A stretch of 64,000 nt of DNA from Anaerosalibacter sp. Marseille-P3206 (GTDB lineage: Bacteria; Bacillota; Clostridia; Tissierellales; Sporanaerobacteraceae), in assembly GCF_900155565.1 (NCBI RefSeq), contig NZ_FUHM01000002.1, positions 2,046,001-2,110,000 of the forward strand, read 5' to 3'. Positions 1 through 8,123 of the stretch are shown here, piece by piece (within the stretch, counting starts at the first letter, position 1; each line of letters starts with the position of its first letter). Below the pieces are notes generated by a model. The model was not told the DNA's origin, ran no database searches, and was given only the letters and a program-made list of their open reading frames with translations. Both the position numbers and the translations under genes were made by a program.

Positions 1-540
1 AGGGAATAGGAACTTTGGGGATAATGTGCTATTTAAAAAAGCCTCCTTCCAAATTCCTATCGGGGCAAATGTGGCACTAACTGGAGAAAATGGTACTGGA
101 AAACAACTCTAATCGAAATGATATTAAACCATGAAGATGGTATATCAATATCCCCTAAGGCAGAAGTAGGCTAATTTTCCTAAAATGGGTATAAATATAA
201 CCATAATCGAAAGGTTATGGAATTTATACAGGAGGATTGTGATTACAATATTTCCAAAAACCGCTCATTACTCACTTCCATGGGAATTAAAGATGGGGAT
301 ATTAACAAAAAACCATCTGTTTAAGTGGGGGCGAAATTATTAAATTAATGCTGGCCAAAAAGCTTATGGGTAGTTATAATATATTATTAATGGATGAACC
401 AAGTAATTTTCTTGATATACCTAGCCTGGAGGCACTGGAAGTGTTAATGAAAGGGTATGCTGGAACGATAATTATTTTATTTTTAGTACTGATAAATTGT
501 AAGTGGACCAATAAAAGGGACTATAGCTTTTGATATTAAA
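1..540 (+). pseudogene. Decayed ABC-F family ATPase (C-terminal half)
   Basis: Read across frames, this stretch spells the second ATPase domain of an ABC-F protein. It has a Walker A (GENGTGK, then a one-base loss near 103 that breaks the frame), an LSGGE-type signature near 325 that is itself frameshifted, and a Walker B ([13 protein letters not shown]) near 385-425. In-frame stops occur near 169 and 181, and the frame shifts again near 478 before the switch region. ABC-F proteins act on the ribosome and some confer antibiotic resistance; this copy cannot. The 5' part lies outside the window. Which ABC-F subgroup it came from cannot be told from the remnant. Confidence 0.8.
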
Positions 541-553
541 GGGGTGTATTAGT

Positions 554-830
554 ATGGTAGACAATGCTATTCAAATGGTAACAGAGAAATTATCTTCTTG
601 GCCTTGCGTGAGAGGTATTATATTAGGGGTTCATGTGCAAGAGGCACCCATACAGAAGATTCTGATATAGATGTGGGAATTTATTACAATGCGTAATCAT
701 TTGACCTGATAGCGATTAATCAAATTGCTACAGAATTGAATGATGAAAGATGTGGAATTGGGAATGTAAAAGCCATTTTATAAAAGACTAGTTCAACAAA
801 TGGGACAGATTACTTAATAAATTATTAATT
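554..830 (+). pseudogene. Decayed nucleotidyltransferase-domain gene
   Basis: The remnant starts at an ATG and encodes a fragment with the nucleotidyltransferase signature GSxARGTHTEDSDIDVGIYY, the metal-binding DxD being in DSDID. A one-base frameshift lies just before the GS motif near 628. In-frame stops follow (near 693 and 781), and the segment that normally follows the DxD motif appears deleted. Relatives include small nucleotidyltransferases of the aminoglycoside-adenylyltransferase fold. The gene is certainly inactive; the exact family is inferred from this motif alone. Confidence 0.65.
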
Positions 831-845
831 TTAGGAGAATGATAA

Positions 846-974
846 ATGAATGTAAAAACCTTTACTGCGATGACTGAGGCAGGCTTAGACAGAAAAGTAA
901 ATAATCTTTTAAATGGTAATTCTTTTGATGTCGTAGATATAAAGTATTCATCCTCAATTTTTTATATGTGGTAA
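846..974 (+). pseudogene. Truncated Cse60-like small protein
   Basis: A 42-codon ORF with a ribosome-binding site (AGGAG near 833). Its protein reads MNVKTFTAMTEAGLD and later VVDIKYS, resembling the start and middle of Cse60-type small sporulation-associated proteins of about 60 residues. It stops early after FYMW, where family members continue with another strand, so it is probably truncated. It sits among other decayed genes. The match is from memory of the family pattern and is tentative. Confidence 0.4.
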
Positions 975-1139
975 TGGTTATATACAGACAATCAAATAAA
1001 GAATAATAACTAAGCAATCAGGCGCAGTTGTGGAATTAGAGCTGCACATCAAACGGAGTGGATTGTGGTATTATAATTTGTTGTCTTGGGTGAATTTAAA
1101 GTAATCGAAATTGATTATCTGAAAGGAAGTGTAGAGTAT

Positions 1140-2129
1140 ATGAATCCAACTAGTTTAACGTTTGGAGTTTACCCATTAGGTGCGGTAGGTACACCTTCTG
1201 GGTTGGCTAAAGGACCTATTGATGATTTTGATAAGATTCAACTAGCTTTAAAGGATTTACAAGGGGATGCAAAAAGGGTAATTCCGAGAATGTACATTGT
1301 TTATACGAAAGAATGGGAATCTGAAATGTTATCCAATATAGCATTTTTTCGCGATGATAGTTTATTGGGAGACTTGTGTATAGTATTAGGTGATTGGACA
1401 AAGAAACAAGGGTCGGATATAGAACTTGATCATTGGCTTAATTTTATTAAAAAAGTAATAAACGATTTTGGCTCACATTTGGGCTCCCTTCAAATTACCA
1501 ACGAACCTAATTTACCGTTTATGGAGGGGTCGAATCCGCATATTATTCAAGCATTGGTAGAAGGAGTGGTTGTAGCGAAAAAGCAAGCCCAAAAGCTTAA
1601 ACTCCCAATTAATATTGGATTTGGTTCGGTACCAAGCGGTGATGCATCAGTTCCATACTTTTGGGAGAATCTCACTAAAGAAGGAAATGATAAATTTGTT
1701 AAATATGTTGATTTTATTGGACATAATTTTTATGTAGACGTGTTTGGTGAGCAAACTCTCGCTTTACAGGAAGTGCCTTCTGTCGTGGAACATACACTTC
1801 GTAGTTTAAGGGAAGTGGATCTCGTTAAGGCTGGTATACCAAATTCAGTTCCTATACGAATTACTGAAAACGGGTGGTCTACTGGGAAAAAGTCTATTTC
1901 TGATTTAGATAGGTCTTATGAACATCAATCAAAGGTACTCGAAACAGTGATACGTACAGTCTACAGTTTACGAAGTGAACTTAACATTTCACATTTCGAA
2001 CTTTTCGGACTCCGGGATGCTAATAGTTCCATAGATGATCTATTCCATCAATTTGGGGTTATGCGAGATGATTACTCACCGAAACCAGCATACTACACAT
2101 TCAAGCGATTAATACGGGAATTAGGGTAA
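1140..2129 (+). CDS. Glycoside-hydrolase-like (clan GH-A type) protein
   Basis: A 329-residue cytoplasmic protein without a signal peptide. Two carboxylates sit in the contexts expected for a retaining clan GH-A TIM barrel: Glu122 in ITNEPN as acid/base and Glu243 in RITENGWS as nucleophile, about 120 residues apart. The C-terminus (FGVMRDDYSPKPAYYTFKRL) resembles the end of many GH-A barrels, where the substrate-side loop is followed by a final helix. The start at 1140 is preferred over an upstream GTG-type start because AAAGGAAG lies about 10 bases before it. The substrate cannot be told. It is followed 19 bases later by the rhomboid gene, so the two may be cotranscribed. It is intact, unlike the genes to its left. 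Confidence 0.65.
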   Translation: MNPTSLTFGVYPLGAVGTPSGLAKGPIDDFDKIQLALKDLQGDAKRVIPRMYIVYTKEWESEMLSNIAFFRDDSLLGDLCIVLGDWTKKQGSDIELDHWLNFIKKVINDFGSHLGSLQITNEPNLPFMEGSNPHIIQALVEGVVVAKKQAQKLKLPINIGFGSVPSGDASVPYFWENLTKEGNDKFVKYVDFIGHNFYVDVFGEQTLALQEVPSVVEHTLRSLREVDLVKAGIPNSVPIRITENGWSTGKKSISDLDRSYEHQSKVLETVIRTVYSLRSELNISHFELFGLRDANSSIDDLFHQFGVMRDDYSPKPAYYTFKRLIRELG

Positions 2130-2148
2130 TTTAATGGAGTGAAGATAT

Positions 2149-2850
2149 ATGTACGGTAAAACAATAAAAAACAACAAGTTTTTCTTGTCCTTGACAATGG
2201 TCATTGTTTTAATTACCTCCATTGTAACAATTTTTCAATTTTTTCAACCTGAAGTATTGAACATACTTCGTCGTGACCCCGAAAGATTGGCATCTGGAGA
2301 GTGGTGGAGGATTATAACACCCTTACTTGTCCATTCCGATGGTTGGGGACAGTACATTTTCAATATAGTGTGTATTATAGTAATCGGGATTGAAGTTGAA
2401 CGATTATATGGAAAAATTGATTTTCTTTTTCTTTATTTAGCGGGAGGTTTGATTGGCGAGATTGCAGGCTATGCATGGGAACCATATGGCGCTGGAGCAT
2501 CAGTAGGTCTTTGTGGCCTATTAGGTGGATTATATATTATTACATTGATAAGTAGGAAAAAGGTAGCAAATCCACTTTCTCTCTTGTTAAGTCTTTATAT
2601 TGTTGTTGGTCTTGTCAGTTTTGCAAGTGGAAGAATCTATGTATCAATAGGACTCTTCATTATGGTTGGGGTTCTTACAGGAATTATCATGAAAAGGAAA
2701 AATCCAGAAAAATTATTAGGCACCCTATCTAGTATAGGTGGTTTCATTGGTGTGATAACTCTGTTGGTGTTTCATGATATACATGGAGCAGCAATTCTGG
2801 GTGGATCTCTCACTGCCGTTATTCTCTTTTCCCTACAAAGGTGGTCGTGA
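2149..2850 (+). CDS. Rhomboid-family intramembrane protein
   Basis: A 233-residue polytopic membrane protein with about six hydrophobic segments. Rhomboid hallmarks are visible: GEWWRIITPLLVHSD near the first loop, Asn in the following helix (YIFN), a GASVGLCGLLGG segment carrying the candidate catalytic Ser118, and a late helix with HGAAILGG carrying the candidate catalytic His212. Rhomboids cut transmembrane substrates inside the bilayer. The usual GxSG is GASV here, so activity is likely but not assured. A GGAGTG ribosome-binding site precedes the ATG, and the upstream glycosidase-like gene ends 19 bases before it. Confidence 0.75.
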   Translation: MYGKTIKNNKFFLSLTMVIVLITSIVTIFQFFQPEVLNILRRDPERLASGEWWRIITPLLVHSDGWGQYIFNIVCIIVIGIEVERLYGKIDFLFLYLAGGLIGEIAGYAWEPYGAGASVGLCGLLGGLYIITLISRKKVANPLSLLLSLYIVVGLVSFASGRIYVSIGLFIMVGVLTGIIMKRKNPEKLLGTLSSIGGFIGVITLLVFHDIHGAAILGGSLTAVILFSLQRWS

Positions 2851-2940
2851 CTTAGCAACTTGAATACATACGTAAGATTCTACCAGTTTATGTTAATTGT
2901 TCAATAATAATTTAATTTAACAAAAGGGCGCGATTGTTGA

Positions 2941-2970
2941 AAAAAGGGATAGCATTTGCTACTCCTTTTT
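2941..2970 (+). terminator. Intrinsic terminator before group IIC intron remnant
   Basis: A hairpin pairs AAAAAGG with CCTTTTT and TAGCA with TGCTA around a two-base loop, with an internal mismatch, and ends in a T-run. It probably ends the transcript of the rhomboid gene. It lies five bases before the GTGTG that opens the intron remnant, the placement preferred by group IIC introns. Confidence 0.7.
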
Positions 2971-2974
2971 ATTT

Positions 2975-3275
2975 GTGTGCCCAACATGGGCAACAACTTG
3001 ATGGTAAAAGCTATTTGGTAGGAACCTTTAGCTAAAAGTAAATTTATCCACAGCGACATGGAATCTGAAGGAAACTAGAGGCAAAATCCCGAACTGGCGA
3101 ACAGAAGCCACATCAGGGTGAAATAAAGTGGATGAGTTTACATAACAAAACAAAGTCCAATACTACCCGAACCTTATACAGTAAATGTGACGGTTACTTG
3201 TGAGGAAGGCCGTTGTTCTTATCTAGGGAGGTCTTATGGATATGAGAAAACAGAGTATGCACCATGGTTGAAACA
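2975..3275 (+). mobile_element. 5' fragment of a group IIC intron (domain I only)
   Basis: The stretch begins with the canonical group II 5' end GTGTGCCC. It carries segments typical of domain I of group IIC introns such as that of Oceanobacillus iheyensis: CGACATGGAATCTGAAGGAA near 3053, AGGCAAA, GGATGAGTTTACATAACAA near 3131, AGTAAATG, and GGGAGGTCT near 3227. The match fades after about 3275, and no reverse transcriptase, domain V or domain VI follows, so the 3' part is lost. Its place directly after an intrinsic terminator is the known IIC target. The 3' boundary is approximate. Confidence 0.8.
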
Positions 3276-3287
3276 AGATTTGTCATG

Positions 3288-3416
3288 ATCGTGGGAGATT
3301 TCTCTATATATACAAGTAAGAGTTTGAAAGATTTTATTTATGAATGTAATAAAGGAAAAAATATTTTTTTCACATCTGATGTAGAGCAGGCTATTAAGAG
3401 ACTAAGTATAGAGTGA
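3288..3416 (+). pseudogene. C-terminal remnant of a DUF4180-like gene
   Basis: An open frame of 42 codons encodes IVGDFSIYTSKSLKDFIYE followed by NKGKNIFF and a final helix ending KRLSIE. This resembles the C-terminal part of DUF4180 proteins, whose function is unknown. The N-terminal two thirds is missing and the intron fragment lies immediately upstream, suggesting a deletion joined the two. The family call is from memory. Confidence 0.5.
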
Positions 3417-3438
3417 TTAAAGGGGCGAGATTTAATTG

Positions 3439-3966
3439 ATGCACATTAGGATTAGAAGACCAACTGAAGATGACAAAGACCGATTAGTTAAATTTTTTAA
3501 AATTGTAGTGGTCGATACCTTTATCAAGGAAGGTATCGAAGAAATGGTAGAAGATTTAGAGGAAGAAATTGAATCTAAGAAGCAATATTTAGAAAATGAT
3601 CTAAAGAGCAATGGAGAACTTAGATGTTTCCTAATAGCAGAATATGAGGGCTGTATAGTAGGTACAATAGAATATGGACCTGCCAGTGACCTAATTAATA
3701 GTTGTACACATGGAAAATATAAGAACCTTTATGAAATAGGTACAGTTTTTGTAAGACCAGATTACCAAGGACAGGGTATAGGTAATTTACTATTGAATGC
3801 TATGATTCAAGAATTACAATGTAAAGGAATCAAAGAGTTTTGTATGGATAGTGGATATTCCAATGCACAGAAAATATGGAGAAAAAGGTTTGGTGAACCT
3901 GAATATTTCCTAGAGAATTATTGGGCAGAGGGTCAACATCATCTAATCTGGAAAATTAAGATTTGA
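3439..3966 (+). CDS. GNAT-family N-acetyltransferase
   Basis: A 175-residue single-domain protein. The acetyl-CoA-binding motif A is clear in VFVRPDYQGQGIGNLLLNAM (RxxGxGIG pattern), preceded by a beta strand at IGTVFV. The N-terminal IRRPTEDDKDRL is the usual first strand and helix of the GNAT fold. GNAT enzymes transfer acetyl groups to amines; the substrate is not predictable here. A TTG lies one codon upstream, but the ATG at 3439 has AGGGGCGAG about ten bases before it and is preferred. It is the last intact gene before the tetracycline-resistance leader. Confidence 0.8.
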   Translation: MHIRIRRPTEDDKDRLVKFFKIVVVDTFIKEGIEEMVEDLEEEIESKKQYLENDLKSNGELRCFLIAEYEGCIVGTIEYGPASDLINSCTHGKYKNLYEIGTVFVRPDYQGQGIGNLLLNAMIQELQCKGIKEFCMDSGYSNAQKIWRKRFGEPEYFLENYWAEGQHHLIWKIKI

Positions 3967-4055
3967 ATATATCATGTAAAGATGAATTCCTATAAAAATC
4001 TCTACGAGTTATTAGTAATATGACAAGTTAAATGCGTTAAGGGATCAAATCTTCC

Positions 4056-4087
4056 TTGACAAATATAATAAAAACAAATATTATAAT
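4056..4087 (+). promoter_or_regulatory. Promoter of the tet gene
   Basis: A consensus -35 TTGACA (4056-4061) is followed after 17 bases by TATTAT (4079-4084). An overlapping TATAAT (4082-4087) lies 20 bases away. It precedes the leader peptide and the attenuator of the tet gene. Confidence 0.7.
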
Positions 4088-4117
4088 ATGTAGTATTAAT
4101 TAAAGGAGTTTTATCAT

Positions 4118-4141
4118 ATGAGGCATAGTATTTTTAAATAA
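4118..4141 (+). CDS. Leader peptide of tet attenuator
   Basis: A 7-codon ORF, MRHSIFK, starts 7 bases after AAAGGAG (4103-4110 region), an excellent ribosome-binding site. It lies between the promoter and a chain of hairpins that ends in a terminator just before the tet gene. In tet(M)-type genes a leader ORF couples ribosome stalling under tetracycline to read-through of the terminator; this layout suggests the same logic. The role is inferred from position. Confidence 0.55.
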   Translation: MRHSIFK

Positions 4142-4277
4142 CTATTAATAAAATAGAACAAGTACATTTTCCGTGCAAAATAATATTTGTATGGCTTATT
4201 AATTGTACTTTTATTTAGAAATATTCTCATAATAATAAATTTATATTTTTATGTATTATATAGCATTAATTAGGTTA

Positions 4278-4390
4278 TAGATATAAAACCATGGTGTTGT
4301 ATCTAATTATGTATGTTATATTTACTTTAAGCAGTTATATAAAAAATAAGTTCCCCTGTGAAGAGAGTATTTTATCACAGGGGATTTTTA
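4278..4390 (+). terminator. Transcriptional attenuator upstream of tet
   Basis: Two hairpins are visible. The first (4278-4305) pairs TAGATATAAAACC with GGTGTTGTATCTA, with one mismatch. The second (4353-4383) pairs CCCCTGTGA with TCACAGGGG and is followed by ATTTTTAT, a standard intrinsic terminator, 20 bases before the tet start codon. A terminator inside a leader implies regulated read-through, as known for tet(M). The antiterminator fold was not computed. Confidence 0.7.
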
Positions 4391-4410
4391 TATAATTATG
4401 GAGGTATAAA

Positions 4411-6366
4411 ATGAAAATTATTAATATAGGAATCTTAGCACATGTTGATGCAGGAAAAACAACTGTTACAGAAGGTTTATTGTATAAAAGTGGTGCAATT
4501 AATAAAATAGGAAGGGTCGATAATGGTACAACAATAACAGATTCAATGGAACTGGAAAGAGATAGGGGGATAACTATACGAGCATCTACAGTTTCATTTA
4601 ATTACAATGATACAAAGGTTAATATCATAGATACCCCCGGACATATGGATTTTATAGCTGAAGTCGAACGAACCCTGAGAGTGTTAGATGGAGCTGTTTT
4701 AGTAATTTCGGCGAAAGAAGGAATTCAAGTTCAAACCAAAATAATTTTTAATACTTTGGCGAAATTAAATATTCCAACACTCATATTTGTGAATAAAATA
4801 GACAGAAAGGGAGTATGTTTAGATGAAATATATACTCAGATAAAGAGGAAATTAACTCCTAATCTTGCAATAATGCAATCAGTTAAAATAAAAGATAAAG
4901 GTGATTTTGAATTGACAAATGTAAGGGATGATAAAGTAATTCAAAGTCAAATAATAGAGAAGTTACTGGATATAAATGATTATCTAGCAGAAAAATATAT
5001 AAATGGCGATGTCATTACAGAAAAAGAGTATGATAATGTATTTCTGGATGAGGTAAATAGTTGCAATCTTTATCCTGTTTTGCATGGTTCTGCTTTAAAA
5101 GATATTGGGATTGATGAGTTGCTATTTGCTATTACAAACTATCTTCCTGTAAATAATGATAATATTACAGATAACCTATCTGCGTATGTTTATAAGATAG
5201 ATAGGGATGAAGAATCGCGTAAGATTACTTTCTTAAGAGTATTCAGTGGGAATATAAAGACACGTCAAGAAGTTCCCATAAATGACACAGAGGAAACCTT
5301 TAAAATAAAAAGTCTGGAATCAATTATGAATGGAGAAATTGTAAAGGTAGATCAGGTTAATAGCGGGGATATTGCTATTATTTCTAATGCTAATTCTCTT
5401 AAAATAGGTGATTTTATTGGTGAGAAATATGATAGGGTTCTAGATATAAAGATAGCCCAACCAGCATTGAGGGCATCAATTAAACCTTATGATTTAAGTA
5501 AAAGAAGTAAACTGATAGGAGCGTTATTTGAATTAACTGAAGAAGATCCATTTCTAGATTGTGAAATTAACGGAGATACTGGAGAAATCATATTGAAACT
5601 ATTTGGAAATATTCAAATGGAAATAATAGAATCACTACTTAAAAACAGATACAAAATAGATGCTAAATTTGGTGAATTGAAAACAATATATAAAGAACGA
5701 CCTAAGAGAAACTCTAAAGCAGTAATCCATATAGAGGTTCCACCAAATCCTTATTGGGCATCTATTGGACTGTCAATAGAACCACTACCAATAGGGTCAG
5801 GATTATTATATAAGACAGAGGTGTCCTATGGATATTTAAATAATTCATTTCAAAATGCAGTAAAAGATGCTGTAGAGAAGGCTTGTAAAGAAGGGCTTTA
5901 TGGATGGGAAGTTACAGACTTAAAGGTAACTTTTGACTACGGATTATACTATAGCCCAGTAAGTACCCCCTCTGACTTTAGGAATTTAACACCATATGTA
6001 TTTTGGGAAGCTCTTCGAAAAGCAGGAACTGAAATATTAGAACCTTATTTAAAATATACAGTTCAAGTTCCAAATGATTTCTGCGGAAGGGTTATGAGTG
6101 ATCTTAGAAAGATGAGGGCTTCTATTGAAGATATAATAGCCAAGGGAGAGGAGACAACTTTAAGTGGAAAGATACCTGTTGATACATCGAAGTCCTATCA
6201 GTCAGAATTGCTTTCCTACTCAAATGGGAAAGGTATTTTTATTACTGAGCCTTATGGTTATGATATATATAATGGTGAGTCTATAACTAATGATATTAGA
6301 AATAATGATAATGATAGTAGCAAAGAAGGACTGAGATATTTATTTCAGAAACAAAGTGAAATTTGA
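4411..6366 (+). CDS. tet(T): Tetracycline-resistance ribosomal protection protein, Tet(T)-like
   Basis: A 651-residue translational GTPase of the TetM/TetO group, homologous to elongation factor G. It binds the tetracycline-stalled ribosome and removes the drug. G-motifs are all present near the N-terminus: AHVDAGKTT (G1), DRGIT (G2), DTPGH (G3) and NKID (G4). The C-terminal EF-G-like domains include VPPNPYWASIGLSIEPL and LYYSPVSTPSDFRN. Full length and several stretches fit my memory of Tet(T), also 651 residues, rather than Tet(M), Tet(O) or TetB(P); the exact class needs alignment. It has a GGAGGT ribosome-binding site and an attenuator leader. No mobile gene flanks it directly; the conjugation operon begins 400 bases downstream. 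Confidence 0.88.
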   Translation: MKIINIGILAHVDAGKTTVTEGLLYKSGAINKIGRVDNGTTITDSMELERDRGITIRASTVSFNYNDTKVNIIDTPGHMDFIAEVERTLRVLDGAVLVISAKEGIQVQTKIIFNTLAKLNIPTLIFVNKIDRKGVCLDEIYTQIKRKLTPNLAIMQSVKIKDKGDFELTNVRDDKVIQSQIIEKLLDINDYLAEKYINGDVITEKEYDNVFLDEVNSCNLYPVLHGSALKDIGIDELLFAITNYLPVNNDNITDNLSAYVYKIDRDEESRKITFLRVFSGNIKTRQEVPINDTEETFKIKSLESIMNGEIVKVDQVNSGDIAIISNANSLKIGDFIGEKYDRVLDIKIAQPALRASIKPYDLSKRSKLIGALFELTEEDPFLDCEINGDTGEIILKLFGNIQMEIIESLLKNRYKIDAKFGELKTIYKERPKRNSKAVIHIEVPPNPYWASIGLSIEPLPIGSGLLYKTEVSYGYLNNSFQNAVKDAVEKACKEGLYGWEVTDLKVTFDYGLYYSPVSTPSDFRNLTPYVFWEALRKAGTEILEPYLKYTVQVPNDFCGRVMSDLRKMRASIEDIIAKGEETTLSGKIPVDTSKSYQSELLSYSNGKGIFITEPYGYDIYNGESITNDIRNNDNDSSKEGLRYLFQKQSEI

Positions 6367-6402
6367 AAGGAGCTTAAGTGCAATTATCAGTTAAATATGG
6401 AT

Positions 6403-6426
6403 AAAACCTATATCTATAAAGGTTTT
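6403..6426 (+). terminator. Weak hairpin after tet
   Basis: AAAACC pairs with GGTTTT around a 12-base loop, ending in four Ts. It lies 37 bases after the tet stop and may be a weak terminator. Confidence 0.3.
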
Positions 6427-6440
6427 CACCATATGTACAA

Positions 6441-6665
6441 AAAAATGAACCATGGGATAAACATCAATACGTAAAACAAGAAATGGTGGTAGTATATAAC
6501 TATGGATACTAAATAAGGTTTTATATATATGCTATAGCAGAGGATGCTTTAAGATCTTAGGAAGAGCTTATTATGTTTTTAGATGATTGGCTTAAACCAA
6601 ATCGTGTAAACTACTCATTAAATCATTTAACAAAAATATTTAAAGAGGAGCTAGTTAATAATTAA
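6441..6665 (+). pseudogene. Unidentified decayed reading frame
   Basis: One frame runs 74 codons with only two internal stops (near 6510 and 6558). It encodes recognisably protein-like segments such as KNEPWDKHQYVKQEMVVV and DDWLKPNRVNYSLNHLTKIF before a final stop. No family is recognised. It could be a degraded gene at the left edge of the conjugative element, or chance. Apart from this and the flanking hairpins, the stretch 6367-6763 shows nothing else. Confidence 0.3.
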
Positions 6666-6704
6666 TATTATAACAATACATGAAATCTTTTAATAAATCT
6701 TAGT

Positions 6705-6737
6705 GGTTCAGATATAAAAGTCTGGGCCGTTTTTTTT
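6705..6737 (+). terminator. Terminator before the conjugation operon
   Basis: GGTTCAGA pairs with TCTGGGCC (two G-T wobbles) around an 8-base loop, followed by G and eight Ts. It lies 27 bases before pcfB and insulates or attenuates the operon. Confidence 0.75.
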
Positions 6738-6763
6738 ATTTCCCTAGAAAGGAGGTTACCTGC

Positions 6764-7258
6764 ATGGTAAATGACGAAGTCAATAATAAGGCTATAAATA
6801 TTGAGATTAAGGTTGCAGAGTATTCAGCAAAAGCAATCTTTAAGGCAATTAAAAAGATTATGGAAGATGCAGCTGAAAAAAGCCAACCACTTGCTGACTA
6901 TCTTAGTGAGAAAAGGAAGACTAATTCAAGGAGACTTAAGGATATGGTTAAAAAAGGTCAGCTTGAAAATATTGAACTACAAAAAGGTGAAGTCAAGGAA
7001 CTTAAAAAACAACTTAACCGATATGGAGTAAGGTTTTCTGTAATGAAGAATAAGGAGGCAGGACTATACTCTGTATTCTTCCAGGCAAAAGATACTAAGG
7101 CTATGGATCTAGCCTTTAAAAAAGCTATAGAAAGATATGAAAAGAAAGAAAATAAGAGAAATTCAACAAGGGATATTTTAAATAAGTTTAAGGTGAAAGT
7201 GAAAAATACAGTAGTTAAAGACAAGGTGAAAGAAAAACACCAGCAACAAGAAAGATAA
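6764..7258 (+). CDS. PcfB family (DUF3801) conjugation protein
   Basis: A 164-residue, highly charged protein. It has the DUF3801/PcfB layout: an N-terminal helix (EIKVAEYSAKAIFKAIKKIM), a basic middle with coiled-coil character, then an alternating strand region (GVRFSVMKNKEAGLYSVFFQAKDTKAMDLAFKKAI). PcfB of the enterococcal plasmid pCF10 belongs to the conjugation gene set and is usually placed near the coupling protein. The ribosome-binding site AAAGGAGG precedes the ATG. It is the first gene of the ICE operon, bounded on both sides by terminator hairpins, so its expression may be separate from repA. The C-terminal 40 residues are lysine-rich and probably disordered. Confidence 0.75.
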   Translation: MVNDEVNNKAINIEIKVAEYSAKAIFKAIKKIMEDAAEKSQPLADYLSEKRKTNSRRLKDMVKKGQLENIELQKGEVKELKKQLNRYGVRFSVMKNKEAGLYSVFFQAKDTKAMDLAFKKAIERYEKKENKRNSTRDILNKFKVKVKNTVVKDKVKEKHQQQER

Positions 7259-7264
7259 GGAGAG

Positions 7265-7298
7265 AGGCATTTAAGAGAAATTTTAGATGTCTTTTTTT
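7265..7298 (+). terminator. Terminator between pcfB and repA
   Basis: AGGCATTTAA pairs with TTAGATGTCT (two G-T wobbles), followed by a T-run. It lies 6 bases after the pcfB stop. Confidence 0.6.
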
Positions 7299-7318
7299 AT
7301 TGAGATGAGGTGAAGTGA

Positions 7319-8110
7319 ATGGATTTTGATTATTTCTATGGGAGAGACGCTGAAAGCTTTAGGTTTATCCGCTTACCTATAGTTCTTATTGAAGATGAAA
7401 CGTTTAAAAGCCTATCAATAGATGCTAAGGTGCTTTATTCCATGTATCTGTCAAGGAGTACCTTATCTTATAAGAATAACTGGGTAGATGAAAATGGAAG
7501 GGTTTATATCTACTTTACTGTTGAGGAAACAGCCGCACAACTTGCTTGTGGTATTAAAAAGGCAGTAAAACTTATTAAAGATCTTGAGAAGATTGGTCTT
7601 ATTACAAAAAAGAGGGCAGGCCAGGGTAATCCTACTAAAATTTATGTCAAAGATTTTATGAGTATTTTTAGAAATGAAGAGCTTAGATCAATCAAAAGGG
7701 AAAATCAAGACTTGTCAAAAGGACAAGTCAAGAATGGTGATTTTGATAATTCAAGAGTGGCAAAAAAGGAAAGTCTAGACTTATCAAAAAGACAACCTAA
7801 CTATATAGAGAATAATAAGATTGATAATAGTTATATTGATTTTAGTGAGAAGGATAAAAAAGGAACCTTCTTAAATGTAATTATTTCTAATGAAGAAGAA
7901 ATGAAACTAGAAGATAAAATCCCTAATCTTAATGATTATATTGAAAGATTATCAGCCTATATGCAAAGTACAGGAAAAACCTATAAAGACCATGCTTCAA
8001 CAATTATGACCTGGTATTTAAAAGATAAGAGCGAAGGAAAGCTTAGGAGGGAGGAATCTTATACGGGAGATCCCTCGGACTATGAAAGTGAATGGAACTT
8101 AAATGATTAG
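7319..8110 (+). CDS. Replication initiator A, RepA_N domain protein
   Basis: A 263-residue protein whose first 120 residues match the RepA_N winged-helix fold. They include FIRLPIVLIEDETFKSLSID, AKVLYSMYLSRSTLSYKNNW, and a helix-turn-helix followed by a wing at LIKDLEKIGLITKKRAGQGN. RepA_N proteins bind origin DNA and start replication of plasmids and ICEs. The middle (residues about 125-190) is charged and low-complexity; the C-terminal segment NDYIERLSAYMQSTGKTYKD resembles the small C-terminal domain of ICE RepA proteins. The DnaC-like gene overlaps its 3' end or starts 14 bases after it, supporting a replication pair. An origin is likely close, but no iterons were recognised. Confidence 0.8.
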   Translation: MDFDYFYGRDAESFRFIRLPIVLIEDETFKSLSIDAKVLYSMYLSRSTLSYKNNWVDENGRVYIYFTVEETAAQLACGIKKAVKLIKDLEKIGLITKKRAGQGNPTKIYVKDFMSIFRNEELRSIKRENQDLSKGQVKNGDFDNSRVAKKESLDLSKRQPNYIENNKIDNSYIDFSEKDKKGTFLNVIISNEEEMKLEDKIPNLNDYIERLSAYMQSTGKTYKDHASTIMTWYLKDKSEGKLRREESYTGDPSDYESEWNLND

Positions 8111-8123
8111 AGAGGTAGATAAA

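Noticed and set aside
6801-7031. Leu/Lys-rich frame overlapping pcfB
   Set aside because: Shifted reading of pcfB with no ribosome-binding site of its own.
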